64,000 nt of DNA. Source: Candidatus Symbiopectobacterium sp. 'North America' (GTDB lineage: Bacteria > Pseudomonadota > Gammaproteobacteria > Enterobacterales > Enterobacteriaceae). The position numbers were made by a program, and so were the translations under genes. The DNA lies in contig NZ_PEHF01000084.1 of the NCBI RefSeq assembly GCF_015762685.1, positions 62,001 through 126,000 on the forward strand. Direction: 5' to 3'. Each line of letters opens with the position of its first letter. Positions within the stretch are counted from its first letter, which is position 1. The notes beneath the pieces were generated by a model. It was not told where the DNA came from, searched no databases, and saw only the letters and a program-made list of their open reading frames with translations. Shown here piece after piece: positions 1-9,493 of this stretch.

Positions 1-1181
1 CCGTCGTTCCCATTCATATCAGCGGACGCAACAGCAGCTTGTTCTACCTCTCTTCTTTGCTCTACCGGCCGCTCTCAACGCTGCTGTTGGTCCGGGAAAT
101 GTTTCAACAACGCAGCCAGAAACTCAAGATCCGCATTGGTGCACTCATTCCCTATGCCACCTGGAGCCAGGGGGAGTGGAATGCCAACGATGTTGCTGCT
201 CGTTTCCGCCGCCATGTCTATCGTTTGGGTTTGGGTAAACCTGGTGCTTTCCAGGGAGAAAAAACCATTGCACTGGCGGAGGATCGCGCGGCGCTAAAGC
301 ACGCGTTAGCCGTGTGTGAAACCTTAGGCACCACCCCTGACGGAAAAGTGATTTATCTTTATCGGCGCGGTGAAGAAGGGTATGTGCCCATTCTACGCGA
401 ACTGGGACGATTACGCGAAATTGCGTTCCGCGCCGTTGGAGAAGGATCAGGCCAGCGACGCGATCTGGACAGCTATGACGACGACTACCTGTATCTGATT
501 TTATGGGATGAAAAGGAGTTGGAGATTGTCGGAGCCTACCGCTTCACGCCTGCCGCACAGCAAATTGCCCATAAAGGCGTTAACGGCCTGTATAGCCACA
601 GCCTGTTTCAGTATGGGGTAGAGATGGATCCGATTCTGGCTCAGGGCATTGAATTGGGGCGCAGCTTCATTCAGCCCCAATATTGGGGAAAACGTGGGCT
701 CGGCTATCTGTGGCTGGGGATCGGTGCGTATCTCGCCCGTTACCCGCAATATCGCTATCTATTTGGCCCGGTCTCGCTTTCCGGCACCCTGCCACCGCAC
801 GCGCGGGATCTGCTGGTTGCCTTTTATCGCCTGTACTTCTCCCCCAGTCAGCCAATGGCTACCTCACGTCAGCCTTATCCGGCCTCGTTGCCCGATGTGT
901 TAAAACAGTTTGAAGGCACCGACTATCAACAAGATCTGACGCGGCTAAAAAGTATGCTCAATAACATGGGATGTGCGATTCCCACGCTGTACAAGCAATA
1001 TTCTGAGATGTGCGAAACCGGCGGTGTGCAGTTTATCGATTTCGGTATCGATCCTGATTTTAACAACTGAATTGATGGGCTGGTGCTGGTGTATATGACA
1101 CAGCTCAAACCCTCTCGCTACCAGCGCTATGTTGCGCCCTTCTTACCGGAGCCACAGATGACAGCGCAAGATCACGCGTAG
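1..1181 (+). pseudogene. PlsC/OlsB-type lysophospholipid acyltransferase, 3' part, nonsense mutation
   Basis: The reading frame is open from the left edge, so the N-terminus lies outside the window. The first residues (VVPIHISGRNSSLFY) look like the end of a PlsC-type 1-acyl-glycerol-3-phosphate acyltransferase domain. The rest resembles the GNAT-like OlsB/hemolysin family, with the segments YLYLILWDEKELEIVGAYRF and LGRSFIQPQYW. A TGA at 1068-1070 interrupts the frame after FDFNN-like residues. The same frame continues as IDGLVLVYMTQLKPSRYQRY to a TAG at 1179-1181, so the natural C-terminus is about 37 codons further on. I infer a single substitution that created the stop. Loss of this short tail might leave partial function. 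The family assignment is from remembered motifs and is moderately sure. Confidence 0.6.
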
Positions 1182-1200
1182 CCATTTTCCTTCTTTGATA

Positions 1201-1232
1201 CAGCCATCCTCCGTTTTCACGGAGGATGGCTG
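1201..1232. terminator. Strong hairpin between convergent genes
   Basis: A perfect 13-bp stem (CAGCCATCCTCCG / CGGAGGATGGCTG) with a 6-base loop lies between the end of the acyltransferase frame and the stop of the citrate synthase on the other strand. It has no clear T-run on either side, so it is a bidirectional terminator candidate rather than a textbook one. Confidence 0.55.
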
Positions 1233-1237
1233 ATGCA

Positions 1238-2518
1238 TTATTTCAACTGTGATGCGTAGTCCCGACGCGGTTGGCCAGTATAAATCTGGCATGGGCGATA
1301 GATTTTGGGTTCCTGAGTGTGCAGTTCCTTCCAGTGGGCAATCCAACCGATAGTACGGCCTACCGCAGAGATCACCGGGAACATAGAGGGCGGCAGCCTC
1401 ATGGCTTTCAGGATCACCGCCGTGTAGAAATCCACACTCGTGTAGAGGCGATGCTCAAGGAAATAGGGATCGGTCATGGCGATATGTTCCAGTTCCATAG
1501 CTACCTGCATCAGATTATCTTTCGGTCCCATCTCATTGAGTACCTCATGACATGTTTTTCGTAGCACGGCCGCACGCGGGTCAAAATGGTGATATACCGA
1601 GTTACCGAAGCCCAGCAAACGGAACGAGTCGCGGCGATCTTTGGCCCTGCGGACAAAATCAGGAATACGTTCAACGGTATTGATCTCTTCCAGCATGCGT
1701 ATACAGGCTTCATTGGCACCGCCGTGGTTGGGTCCCCACATGGTTGCAAGCCCAGCTGCAATGCACGCGAAGGGGTTGGCACCGGAGGAGCCGGATGCTC
1801 TCACTGCGGTGGTAGAGGGGCATTGGCCGTGATCGGCGTGCAAAATCAGCATCCGGTTCATCGCACGTTCCAGCACCGGGTTAACCTCATATTTTTCCGC
1901 CGGAACGGAAAACAGCATATGCAGGAAACTGCCGGTATAAGAGAGACTGTTGCGCGGATAGGCGCCCGGTTGCTCAATGGAGAATTTGTAGCTCATGGCG
2001 GCCAGCGTCGGCATCTTCGATAAGAGGCGCAGCGCCGCCAGCTCGCGGTGATCTTCGTTGTGAATATCCAGCACGTCGTGATAAAACGCCGCCAGCGCCC
2101 CGACCACCGCGCACATCAGCGCCATCGGGTGCGAGTCACGACGAAACCCACTGACCATACGCGAGATCTGCTCATGAATCATGGTATGTCGCGTGATGCT
2201 GTTGACAAACTGATCGTACTGTTCACGATTCGGCGCATCACCGTGCAGCATGATGTAACACACCTCGGTGAAATCACATTTCTCAGCCAGTTGCTCCACC
2301 GGAAACCCGCGATGCAACAGCACGCTATTGGCGGCGTCAATATAGGTGATGGCGGATTCACACCCGGCCGTGTTATTAAACCCCAGATCGTAGCTACACA
2401 GCCCCTGCGCACCTAACGGACGAATGTCTACGGCCTCTTTGCCCAACACGCCCGCACGCACATTAAGTGCAATGTTCTTTTTTCCTTCCATCGTCAGGAT
2501 GGATTTCTTGACTGTCAT
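1238..2518 (-). CDS. Citrate synthase paralogue (type II) with altered active site
   Basis: 426 residues, the same length as enterobacterial GltA and collinear with it: RHTMIHEQI, ADH (His229), WGPNHGGAN (His264), VDFY (Asp362), DPR (Arg314), GRTIGWIAHW (Arg387) and RPCQIYTG (Arg407) are all present. Citrate synthase condenses acetyl-CoA with oxaloacetate at the entry to the TCA cycle. The motif that should read GFGHRVY reads GFGNSVY, so catalytic His305 is Asn and the next Arg is Ser. HADHEQ reads HADHGQ. I chose the ATG at 2518 because GGAG lies 8 bases upstream and the protein then matches GltA in length; an upstream in-frame extension is probably not translated. The gene is open, but either specialised or catalytically impaired. 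A housekeeping gltA is expected elsewhere in the genome. Confidence 0.85.
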   Translation of the reverse strand: MTVKKSILTMEGKKNIALNVRAGVLGKEAVDIRPLGAQGLCSYDLGFNNTAGCESAITYIDAANSVLLHRGFPVEQLAEKCDFTEVCYIMLHGDAPNREQYDQFVNSITRHTMIHEQISRMVSGFRRDSHPMALMCAVVGALAAFYHDVLDIHNEDHRELAALRLLSKMPTLAAMSYKFSIEQPGAYPRNSLSYTGSFLHMLFSVPAEKYEVNPVLERAMNRMLILHADHGQCPSTTAVRASGSSGANPFACIAAGLATMWGPNHGGANEACIRMLEEINTVERIPDFVRRAKDRRDSFRLLGFGNSVYHHFDPRAAVLRKTCHEVLNEMGPKDNLMQVAMELEHIAMTDPYFLEHRLYTSVDFYTAVILKAMRLPPSMFPVISAVGRTIGWIAHWKELHTQEPKIYRPCQIYTGQPRRDYASQLK

Positions 2519-2790
2519 TATTCTTTCTCCCGTCCGAATGCGCCTTTCACCAACATGACACCCCATAACGCGAATCTGCGCAGCATTACCGTAACACAGC
2601 CAGAGTACACTCCGTACCGCACCTTTCCTTAATACGCGAAAAAAGGCTTTAAATTCGAACAATTCGCTGAAAAATTGACATAGGTAAATTTTCTGAGAAG
2701 CCATAATGCCGACTGGCATTTTTGCTACGCAATCCGTATAACTGTCCCCGATTAGTTAACTCACCCCTTGATGATGATTGAATTCCGATT

Positions 2791-5115
2791 ATGAATGATG
2801 CATTGAGCCAGATTATCGCCAGCGAATTGCAGGCGCGAAAGGAGCAGATTGACGCCGCCGTCCGCCTGCTGGACGAAGGGAACACCGTACCGTTCATCGC
2901 TCGTTACCGTAAGGAAGTGACTGGCGGGTTGGATGATACCCAACTGCGCCAGTTGGAAAGCCGCCTCGGTTACTTGCGCGAACTGGAAGAACGGCGTCAG
3001 ACCATTCTGAAATCGATCGAAGAGCAAGGAAAATTAACACCACCACTGGCTTTGGCGATTAATGGCACCCTGAGTAAGACAGAGCTGGAAGATCTCTATC
3101 TGCCGTACAAGCCCAAACGCCGTAGTCGTGGACAAATTGCCATCGAAGTCGGGCTGGAACCGCTGGCAGACAGCCTGTGGCAAGACCCGAGCCAGGTGCC
3201 TGAAGAGGCGGCACTGGCCTATGTCGCCGAAGACAAAGACGTTGCCGATGTCAAAGCCGCGCTGGACGGTGCGCGCTACATTCTGATGGAGCGTTTCGCA
3301 GAAGATGCCATCTTGCTGGCCAAGGTACGCGACTATTTGTGGAAAAATGCCCATCTGGTCGCACGCGTGGTTGAAGGCAAAGAAGATGAAGGCGCGAAGT
3401 TCCGCGACTACTTTGCCCATCAAGAACCGATCGCCAGCGTGCCATCACACCGTGCACTGGCGATGTTTCGCGGCCGCAACGAAGGGGTACTGCAACTCGC
3501 CCTGAACGCCGACCCACAGTTTGACGAGCCGCCGCGCGAAAGCCAGGGTGAACAGATCATCCTTTCACACCTGAATTTGCAGCTTAACAACGCTCCTGCC
3601 GACAGTTGGCGTCGTGCGGTGATCAACTGGACTTGGCGTATCAAGGTGCTGTTGCATCTGCAAACCGAGCTGATGGGCACCGTGCGTGAAAAGGCCGAAG
3701 AAGAAGCCATCAATGTGTTTGCACGCAACCTGCACGATCTGCTGATGGCCGCGCCTGCCGGAATGCGCGCCACCATGGGGCTCGATCCGGGTTTGCGCAC
3801 GGGCGTGAAAGTCGCTGTGGTAGATGCCACTGGCAAACTGGTTGCCACGGATACGATTTACCCACATACCGGACAGGCTGCCAAGGCGGCCCCGATCATC
3901 GCGGCACTATGCGTTAAGCATCAGGTAGAACTCGTGGCGATCGGCAACGGCACCGCATCACGTGAAACAGAACGTTTCTTCCTCGATACACAAAAACAGT
4001 TCCCGGCAATCAATGCCCAGAAGGTGATTGTCAGTGAGGCAGGTGCTTCAGTGTATTCTGCATCAGAGCTGGCGGCGCTGGAATTCCCCAGTCTGGATGT
4101 TTCCCTGCGCGGTGCGGTTTCTATTGCGCGTCGCTTGCAGGACCCTCTGGCAGAGCTGGTGAAGATCGATCCCAAATCCATCGGTGTCGGCCAATACCAG
4201 CACGATGTGAGCCAAGTGCAACTGGCGAAAAAACTTGATGCGGTGGTGGAAGACTGCGTTAACGCCGTGGGCGTCAACCTGAATACAGCATCAGTGGCGC
4301 TGCTGACGCGTGTTGCTGGGCTCAGCAAAATGATGGCGCAGAATATTGTCAACTGGCGTGACGAAAACGGACGCTTTGACAACCGTCAGCAGTTGCTCAA
4401 GGTCAGTCGCCTGGGGCCAAAAGCCTTCGAACAGTGCGCCGGATTCCTGCGTATCAACCACGGCGATAACCCGCTGGATGCCTCGACGGTTCACCCAGAA
4501 GCCTACCCGGTGGTCGAACGCATTCTGGAAGCCACACGCCAGACACTGCGCGATTTGATGGGTGACTCCGCCGCGCTGCGCAAACTCAAGGCGGTGGATT
4601 TCACTGACACACGTTTCGGATTACCCACGGTGACAGACATCGTGAAAGAGTTGGAAAAACCTGGGCGCGATCCTCGACCGGAGTTTAAAACCGCTGCGTT
4701 CGCCGAAGGGGTGGAAACGCTCAACGATCTGCTGCCGGGTATGGTGCTTGAAGGGGCGGTCACCAACGTCACCAACTTTGGCGCTTTCGTGGATATTGGC
4801 GTACATCAGGATGGCTTGGTGCACATTTCGTCGCTGTCCGATCGCTATGTCGACGATCCGCACAAGGTGGTGAAAGCCGGTGATATTGTGAAGGTCAAGG
4901 TGCTGGAGGTCGATCTGCAACGTAAGCGTATCGCGCTGACCATGCGTCTCGATGAACAGCCGGGTGACACCCCGTCACGCCGTAGCGCCAGCGGAGCCCA
5001 ACGCAACACCGGATCTCGCCCTGCTCATCATGCACCGCGTGCAAAACAGCCGCAGAGCTCAGCAGGCAATAGCGCCATGAGCGATGCACTGGCCGCCGCA
5101 TTTAAAAAACGTTAG
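2791..5115 (+). CDS. tex: Tex transcription accessory protein
   Basis: Full-length 774-residue Tex (YhgF), a nucleic-acid-binding protein associated with the transcription machinery. Visible parts in order: the helical N-terminal Tex domain; a YqgF/RNase H-like core from about residue 325 ([16 protein letters not shown]); helix-hairpin-helix repeats around 500-560 ([34 protein letters not shown]); and an S1 RNA-binding domain around 650-725 ([20 protein letters not shown]). A basic Ser/Pro-rich tail follows. There is no lesion. It is divergent from the citrate synthase. In E. coli tex sits near feo and greB-ompR. Here feo is absent on this side, so the neighbourhood has been rearranged. Confidence 0.95.
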   Translation: MNDALSQIIASELQARKEQIDAAVRLLDEGNTVPFIARYRKEVTGGLDDTQLRQLESRLGYLRELEERRQTILKSIEEQGKLTPPLALAINGTLSKTELEDLYLPYKPKRRSRGQIAIEVGLEPLADSLWQDPSQVPEEAALAYVAEDKDVADVKAALDGARYILMERFAEDAILLAKVRDYLWKNAHLVARVVEGKEDEGAKFRDYFAHQEPIASVPSHRALAMFRGRNEGVLQLALNADPQFDEPPRESQGEQIILSHLNLQLNNAPADSWRRAVINWTWRIKVLLHLQTELMGTVREKAEEEAINVFARNLHDLLMAAPAGMRATMGLDPGLRTGVKVAVVDATGKLVATDTIYPHTGQAAKAAPIIAALCVKHQVELVAIGNGTASRETERFFLDTQKQFPAINAQKVIVSEAGASVYSASELAALEFPSLDVSLRGAVSIARRLQDPLAELVKIDPKSIGVGQYQHDVSQVQLAKKLDAVVEDCVNAVGVNLNTASVALLTRVAGLSKMMAQNIVNWRDENGRFDNRQQLLKVSRLGPKAFEQCAGFLRINHGDNPLDASTVHPEAYPVVERILEATRQTLRDLMGDSAALRKLKAVDFTDTRFGLPTVTDIVKELEKPGRDPRPEFKTAAFAEGVETLNDLLPGMVLEGAVTNVTNFGAFVDIGVHQDGLVHISSLSDRYVDDPHKVVKAGDIVKVKVLEVDLQRKRIALTMRLDEQPGDTPSRRSASGAQRNTGSRPAHHAPRAKQPQSSAGNSAMSDALAAAFKKR

Positions 5116-5122
5116 CTTTTTG

Positions 5123-5325
5123 TATACCCTAAATAATTCGAGTTACAGGAAGGCGGCAAGTGAGGAAAGCCCGATGAGCTTACTCAAGTAATTGATTCGG
5201 ATGACAAATCTGCCGAGAGCAGATTTGAACGCCGCGTGCGGCGGCCTCGTAAGAGGTGAGGCCCAGGGATGGGCCGAATAACGAGCACAGCCAACGCACA
5301 TGTAACTTGAAGTATGACGGGTATA
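5123..5325. repeat. Intergenic ~203-bp MITE-like repeat, copy A
   Basis: It begins TATACCCTAAATAATTCGAG and ends CTTGAAGTATGACGGGTATA, giving inverted termini (TATACCC / GGGTATA). The inside carries GC-rich palindromic segments such as CGCCGCGTGCGGCGGCC. An inverted, near-identical copy lies at 50005-50206 and a collapsed copy at 30170-30215. I recall similar sequences between genes in Serratia and Yersinia relatives. No protein is encoded; ORFs across it are incidental. Confidence 0.8.
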
Positions 5326-5326
5326 A

Positions 5327-5349
5327 GAAAAGGGAGCCATTGGCTCCCC
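5327..5349 (-). terminator. Terminator of the DUF1471 gene
   Basis: Read on the minus strand, GGGAGCC-AAT-GGCTCCC is followed by TTTTCTT. It lies about 25 bases after the stop of the small gene and is a good rho-independent terminator. Confidence 0.8.
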
Positions 5350-5372
5350 TTGTAACATTTGCTCGACTTCAC

Positions 5373-5600
5373 TTATTTATACAGAACTGCCGTGCCGCGC
5401 AGTTGGTTATCACCGGTAGCAGAAACGATACGGTAAGAAGATGCACCTGCTGCCTGTGCTTTAGCGGCAACTTGCGATTCAAAACCGCTCAGCGTTTTAG
5501 CGCCACTTACGGAAACGGTACCGATCTGCTCTGCGGCGAAGGTGCTGAAAGAGAGAGAAGTCAGGGCCAATACTGCTGCAAAAGTTTTGATGGTTTTCAT
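5373..5600 (-). CDS. Small periplasmic DUF1471 (YhcN/BhsA/McbA) family protein
   Basis: 75 residues with a clear signal peptide (MKTIKTFAAVLALTSLSFST, cleavage after FA-A near residue 22). It is followed by the short DUF1471 fold signature: EQIGTVSVSGAKTLSGFE, then KAQAAGASSYRIVSA, ending RGTAVLYK. Members of this enterobacterial family (YhcN, BhsA, YjfN and relatives) are small stress-linked periplasmic proteins; the molecular role is mostly unknown. The length is typical and the gene is intact. Its own terminator lies just downstream, so it is probably monocistronic. I cannot tell which family member is the orthologue. Confidence 0.85.
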   Translation of the reverse strand: MKTIKTFAAVLALTSLSFSTFAAEQIGTVSVSGAKTLSGFESQVAAKAQAAGASSYRIVSATGDNQLRGTAVLYK

Positions 5601-5826
5601 GATGCTAATCCTTATCTCTGTGGTTAGGTAGAAAGCGACGTGCTTTCGATGAAGAGAAGAATAGCGCCACTACTCGGTAATGAATAGCTAAGTGATTTTC
5701 TGTGGTAAGTCAATTTTTTTGAACAAAAATCATTGCCGGTCTCGATCTGTTTTTCTGACGTCATCAGCTGATGGGGCCAGGATACCCCACTACGGCGAAA
5801 ACTACGCGGGCAACCCTTGGTGACGA

Positions 5827-6747
5827 TTAAAAACGGTATGTCAGGCCTGCTGTCACCATGTAATACTCATTGGTAATACCCGACGCGTGACCGCCAATAT
5901 ATCCCTGCTCCCCTGAAACCTGATCGATAATTTGCGTCCCTCCTCTACTCTCATCATATTTATTCCAACTCAGCGCGGTAAATACCTTGACACAGGATGT
6001 CAGATAATAACCAATGTCCACCAACACGGAATAATAACGCCCATAATTGCCTTCATCGCGAAAAGTCAATTGGCGAAAATAGTGCTCATCATTATCACGT
6101 GCTTTGACCCAAGGGCTATATTTCGCAAGTGCACTCAGCTCAAAATTCTGATAGCACACGATCCCGGTCACCCCCAGATATGGGGCATCGAATTGTTGCC
6201 TGTAGCCACCACGATTACTGCCCCGTTCAAATGCCCCCACCGTTTCACCGTTATCATACTGATAAAACCCACCCAGAGTCGTCCAGCTATAACGCGTCTG
6301 TTGATAACCGACAATCCCTCCCAGTCGGTAATTGGGCTGGCTTACAACTCAGCTCTGAACCCCCATATCAAACGCATTCGCATGGTTCAGGCGACTATTG
6401 GGATGATAAGACCATTCACTCCAGTGCGCTTGATCGTCATAAAGCCAATCATAGTCATCCATTTTTGCGCTTCGCTCAGCGAATGTTGTCCAACCCCGAG
6501 CATTCAATGTTATGTGCGGGAATATATCCCAATTAACCGCCATTGCCATAATCGGGGTTTGCTTTATTTTCCAATCCAGTTGGCTGAGTTTATCTCCATT
6601 TTCCATGTAAACATTTTCGTGTGATTTTCCCTCTAACCATCCCAACGCCCCACTTATTGTTGCGGCGGTAACGGTGTTTTCGGCCTGAGCTGAAAATATC
6701 GTCATCATCCCGGCAACACAGTAGATAATTACGTATTGTTGCTGCAT
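5827..6747 (-). pseudogene. Omptin outer-membrane aspartyl protease, nonsense mutation
   Basis: Omptin family (OmpT/Pla), a ten-stranded beta-barrel surface protease. I chose the ATG at 6747 (MQQQYVIIYCVAGMM), preceded by AAGGA at good spacing; it starts a signal peptide ending in AQA. Both catalytic pairs are visible: DDYDW (the Asp83/Asp85 pair) and DNDEHY (the Asp210/His212 pair). The C-terminus ends in the expected aromatic YRF. A TGA at 6349-6351 stops the frame after AFDMGVQS. The same frame continues VVSQPNYRLGGIVGYQQTRY, where OmpT has Trp (GWLLNEPNYRLG), so TGG to TGA is the likely change. This splits the barrel after about 130 residues, so the protease is dead unless read through. 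Confidence 0.85.
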
Positions 6748-7000
6748 GAGCAATTCCTTAATAAATGCGTGAATGATTTTTATCGAAAAGTAAACTCGCA
6801 CAAAAACAGAAAAATATAGGAATAACACATTTTTCTGAGTCATTTTTTAAACATGAAGGTGCCAAATATTAACGTCAGTCATCTATTCAGAATATAACGG
6901 TGAGATGAGAGGGAATGAATTCAGAAAATGATTTACTAAAACAAGGCATTATCACCTTGGTCAATCATTGGTAATCGCAGAGAGAAAATATTGTCAGGTC

Positions 7001-7030
7001 ATAACAAGAGGCCAAACGGCCCCTTGTTAT
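7001..7030 (-). terminator. Hairpin after the ABC permease gene
   Basis: An imperfect inverted repeat, ATAACAAGAGGCC / GGCCCCTTGTTAT, begins a few bases downstream of the permease stop. One mismatch and no long T-run make it a weak terminator candidate. Confidence 0.45.
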
Positions 7031-7035
7031 ATCCA

Positions 7036-8301
7036 TTATTCCCCGCGCAATGCCGCCGCAGGAGACTGTCGATAGGAGAGCACGGAAGGAAGCGTCAGCA
7101 CCACGGCAGCCACGGCCAGCAGTAGCAGCACGAACCACAGATCGTCTTCGCCCAACGTAATCGGCAAGACAAAGCCACTCTTTTCACTCATGATAATCGC
7201 CACGGCCTGAGCAGCGGCATAGCCCAGCCCCACACCGATCGCCACACCGGCAAACACCAGTGACATCAATCCGCTCCAGATCAACAGGAAAATACCGGTA
7301 CGCGGCGCGCCGAAAGCACGCAATGCACCGATTTGCTTCTGGCGTTGGCGTAAATGCATCACCGCTACCAGCGCCACCGCCATTCCCACCAACCCTTGCG
7401 TACCTATCGCGATATACATCAACAACGCACGAATATCACCGAGGATGGAATAGAGCTTCACCAGCACCTCTCCCGGGAATACAGCCTGCGTCGCCGTGCT
7501 GCGATAGAGTGAGCGCAGTTGGTAAGCGCCAGCAATACTTAAGGGTTTTACTACGATGGCAGGAACACCCACCTCATGGTGATGCACTTCACTGTCATCA
7601 TGGTGTTCATGTGTATCACCCTCGGCGTGCTCATGCCCATCATCATGATCATGATGCTCGTGCTCATCGTCATGGTCACTGGGTGCATGGATGCCGTGCA
7701 CACGGCATACCGCGTTGACCGGCACCAGAATGGCTTTATCCCAGGCGCTGCCGTCGGCGGGCAGCACGCCGACCACGGTATAGCGCACTTCCGCATGGGC
7801 CCCCTCTTCCCCGACCTGGCCGTGCACCGGGCTAAAGGTGCTGCCAATCGACAGTCCGGTCCCTGCGCCCACTACAGCTTCAAATCCATCGTTAAACACC
7901 CGACCAGCTAGCAATCGGCGTTTCCCAACATCCGTCACCAATGCCGCGTTAGTCCCCACGATCGGCATACCTTGATAAAAATCACCAAACGCCACCGGTG
8001 CCGCCCAGGCCACCAGCGGGTTTTTCTGTACCTCATCCAGCACCTGTGCCGGAATCAGTGTCAATGCAGAAGGCTGGAGAAAGACTGACGAGAGCACCAG
8101 TTGCGTTTCGCTCCCCGGTGCACCGATAACCAGATCGAAACGGTCCGCCGCCTTGGCGTTGCCCATACGCAGAGCACACTCCTGTAAACTCACAGAAATA
8201 CTCAACGCGGTCGCCAACGCAATCAGTATCACCACCACTACCACTACCACGCCCGGCCACAGTCGACGCCAGTCTGCGATAATCAAACGCCATGGGATCA
8301 T
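7036..8301 (-). CDS. FtsX/MacB-like ABC permease with His-rich periplasmic loop
   Basis: 421 residues. One N-terminal membrane helix (VVVVVVVILIALATA) is followed by a large periplasmic domain to about residue 290, then three C-terminal helices. GALRAFGAPRTGIFLLIW is the usual FtsX-family coupling-helix region, and the end SYRQSPAAALRGE is typical. Within the periplasmic domain, about 50 residues (roughly 205-255) are packed with His and Asp/Glu (HEHHDHDDGHEH, THEHHDD, HHHE), a likely metal-binding stretch. The start overlaps the ATPase stop by 4 bases, so they are translationally coupled. I recall a zinc-responsive Pseudomonas cluster (PA4063-PA4066) with the same ATPase/permease/periplasmic-protein layout. 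Zinc handling is therefore my best inference, not demonstrated. Confidence 0.8.
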   Translation of the reverse strand: MIPWRLIIADWRRLWPGVVVVVVVILIALATALSISVSLQECALRMGNAKAADRFDLVIGAPGSETQLVLSSVFLQPSALTLIPAQVLDEVQKNPLVAWAAPVAFGDFYQGMPIVGTNAALVTDVGKRRLLAGRVFNDGFEAVVGAGTGLSIGSTFSPVHGQVGEEGAHAEVRYTVVGVLPADGSAWDKAILVPVNAVCRVHGIHAPSDHDDEHEHHDHDDGHEHAEGDTHEHHDDSEVHHHEVGVPAIVVKPLSIAGAYQLRSLYRSTATQAVFPGEVLVKLYSILGDIRALLMYIAIGTQGLVGMAVALVAVMHLRQRQKQIGALRAFGAPRTGIFLLIWSGLMSLVFAGVAIGVGLGYAAAQAVAIIMSEKSGFVLPITLGEDDLWFVLLLLAVAAVVLTLPSVLSYRQSPAAALRGE

Positions 8302-8987
8302 CCCTGTACCTCCTGAGAGTCATCCGCCACTTGCTGTCCTTTTTCCAACTGAATACAGAGCGACATCAACGCGGCCAGCCGTTTGTCGTGCGTAATGGCA
8401 ATCAGCGTACTGCGCTGTTCCCGGGCCAACGTGACGAGGAGATCGGCGATCTGCTCACCGTTGTGTGCATCCAGACTGGCCGTAGGCTCATCGGCAACGA
8501 TAATTTCCGGAGTCGCCAAGAGAGCGCGCGCTACGGCCACACGCTGTTTCTCAACGCGCGACAGCACTTCAATCGGTCGATTACCGGTGTTCACACCGAC
8601 GCGATCCAGCAACATTTTCCCCCGCGCCTTCAATGGAGCAGGCAGATGACAATGGTGAAAACGTGCTGGCAGCAGCACGTTCTCCAGCGCATCAAGGCCG
8701 GGAAACAAATGAAAATCTTGCATAATCAGACCAACATGACGAGCACGCCAGCGATCGCGTTCGGCTTCTGACAGTTGACGAATATCCTGCTCGCCCCAGC
8801 GCACACTGCCAGTGCCCTCACAATCCATGCCCGTGATGGCATTGACTAACGTGGTTTTCCCCGAGCCTGATGGCCCCATTACCGCCACGCAACTGCCCGC
8901 CGCAATCTGCAATTGGGCAATGTCCAGCACGGCATTGGGAATATAAGGAAAAGAGACCGTTAAATTTTCAATATGCAAATCAGCCAC
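8298..8987 (-). CDS. ABC transporter ATP-binding protein, signature motif altered
   Basis: 229 residues of the LolD/MacB/FtsE class. Walker A (GPSGSGKTT), Q-loop (LIMQDFHLFPG), Walker B (IIVADEP), D-loop (ASLD) and switch His (AITHDKR) are all intact. The signature that should read LSGGE or LSRGE reads LSRVEKQR. The Val codon (GTT) is at 8553-8555, where a GGT Gly codon is expected. This glycine is equivalent to the CFTR Gly551 position and is normally needed for ATP-driven dimer closure. Start is a GTG at 8987 with AGGAG 5 bases upstream that overlaps the previous stop. It partners the permease downstream. The frame is open, but the ATPase may be inactive. Confidence 0.85.
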   Translation of the reverse strand: MADLHIENLTVSFPYIPNAVLDIAQLQIAAGSCVAVMGPSGSGKTTLVNAITGMDCEGTGSVRWGEQDIRQLSEAERDRWRARHVGLIMQDFHLFPGLDALENVLLPARFHHCHLPAPLKARGKMLLDRVGVNTGNRPIEVLSRVEKQRVAVARALLATPEIIVADEPTASLDAHNGEQIADLLVTLAREQRSTLIAITHDKRLAALMSLCIQLEKGQQVADDSQEVQG

Positions 8988-8995
8988 AGCGGCTC

Positions 8996-9484
8996 CTAAG
9001 GAGTATCAAAGCGGGCATCGCGCAGGCGTAACAGGCTGACAAACCCGGTTTCCGGGTCCGTCCAGGAGCCAAACTCCAGCACGCCTTCCACATCGATAAT
9101 GGTGTTGTTCTGTACGAAAGTTTGCCGTTTTGACAGGTAAACCACCACGATATCCTCCGGCCAGTCGGCGTCGGAAGAGCAGAACGGGCAGAGTGCCATC
9201 GGCATTTTGGTTAACACAAAGAATTGGGATTCAGCCTTGAGCTGTGGGGCCATAAAGTCGCGCATTTTGACGCGTTTTCCCGAGAGTTTTTTTACCTCAT
9301 CGGAAAATTCCAACCCCAGCACGCCATACGAGGCATAGAGTTTATCGAAAGATAGTGTGGGCAATGCGGCACGCGTGGTGCCGATCAGGCTAAGCATTAA
9401 CACGCAGACGCCGGTCATGCGCCACAACACCGAGAAGAATAACGGCGGGCTCTCCCCCGCCGGACGTAACGTAAGGCTCTTCAT
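8996..9484 (-). CDS. Periplasmic accessory protein of the ABC operon
   Basis: 162 residues. A charged N-terminus is followed by one hydrophobic segment (VCVLMLSLIGTTRAALP) that looks like a signal peptide cleaved after TRA-A. The mature part includes LSGKRVKMRDFMAPQL and a CPFCSSDADWPED stretch with a CxxC pair. I do not know an assigned activity. Small secreted proteins of this kind occur next to ABC ATPase/permease pairs such as the one that follows here. It sits 9 bases after the natural stop of the alkaline phosphatase and 8 bases before the ATPase start, so one operon is likely. The CxxC could bind metal or be redox-active, which is inference. Confidence 0.65.
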   Translation of the reverse strand: MKSLTLRPAGESPPLFFSVLWRMTGVCVLMLSLIGTTRAALPTLSFDKLYASYGVLGLEFSDEVKKLSGKRVKMRDFMAPQLKAESQFFVLTKMPMALCPFCSSDADWPEDIVVVYLSKRQTFVQNNTIIDVEGVLEFGSWTDPETGFVSLLRLRDARFDTP

Positions 9485-9493
9485 TACAGCGCG

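Noticed and set aside
2519-2719. 67-residue N-terminal extension of the citrate synthase
   Set aside because: Not similar to GltA, and a good RBS precedes the internal ATG at 2518.
5143-5372. Minus-strand ORFs of 60-70 codons
   Set aside because: They lie inside the intergenic repeat; the same peptide fragments recur in the inverted copy near 50 kb only because the DNA repeats.
7576-7911. Plus-strand ORF (111 codons) rich in Met and Val/Ile
   Set aside because: It is the antisense shadow of the His-rich loop of the ABC permease; no RBS or family match.
8230-8255. CACTAC-type simple repeat in the permease gene
   Set aside because: It encodes the Val-rich start of the first membrane helix (GTG/GTA codons) and is probably not a contingency locus because it is short and imperfect.
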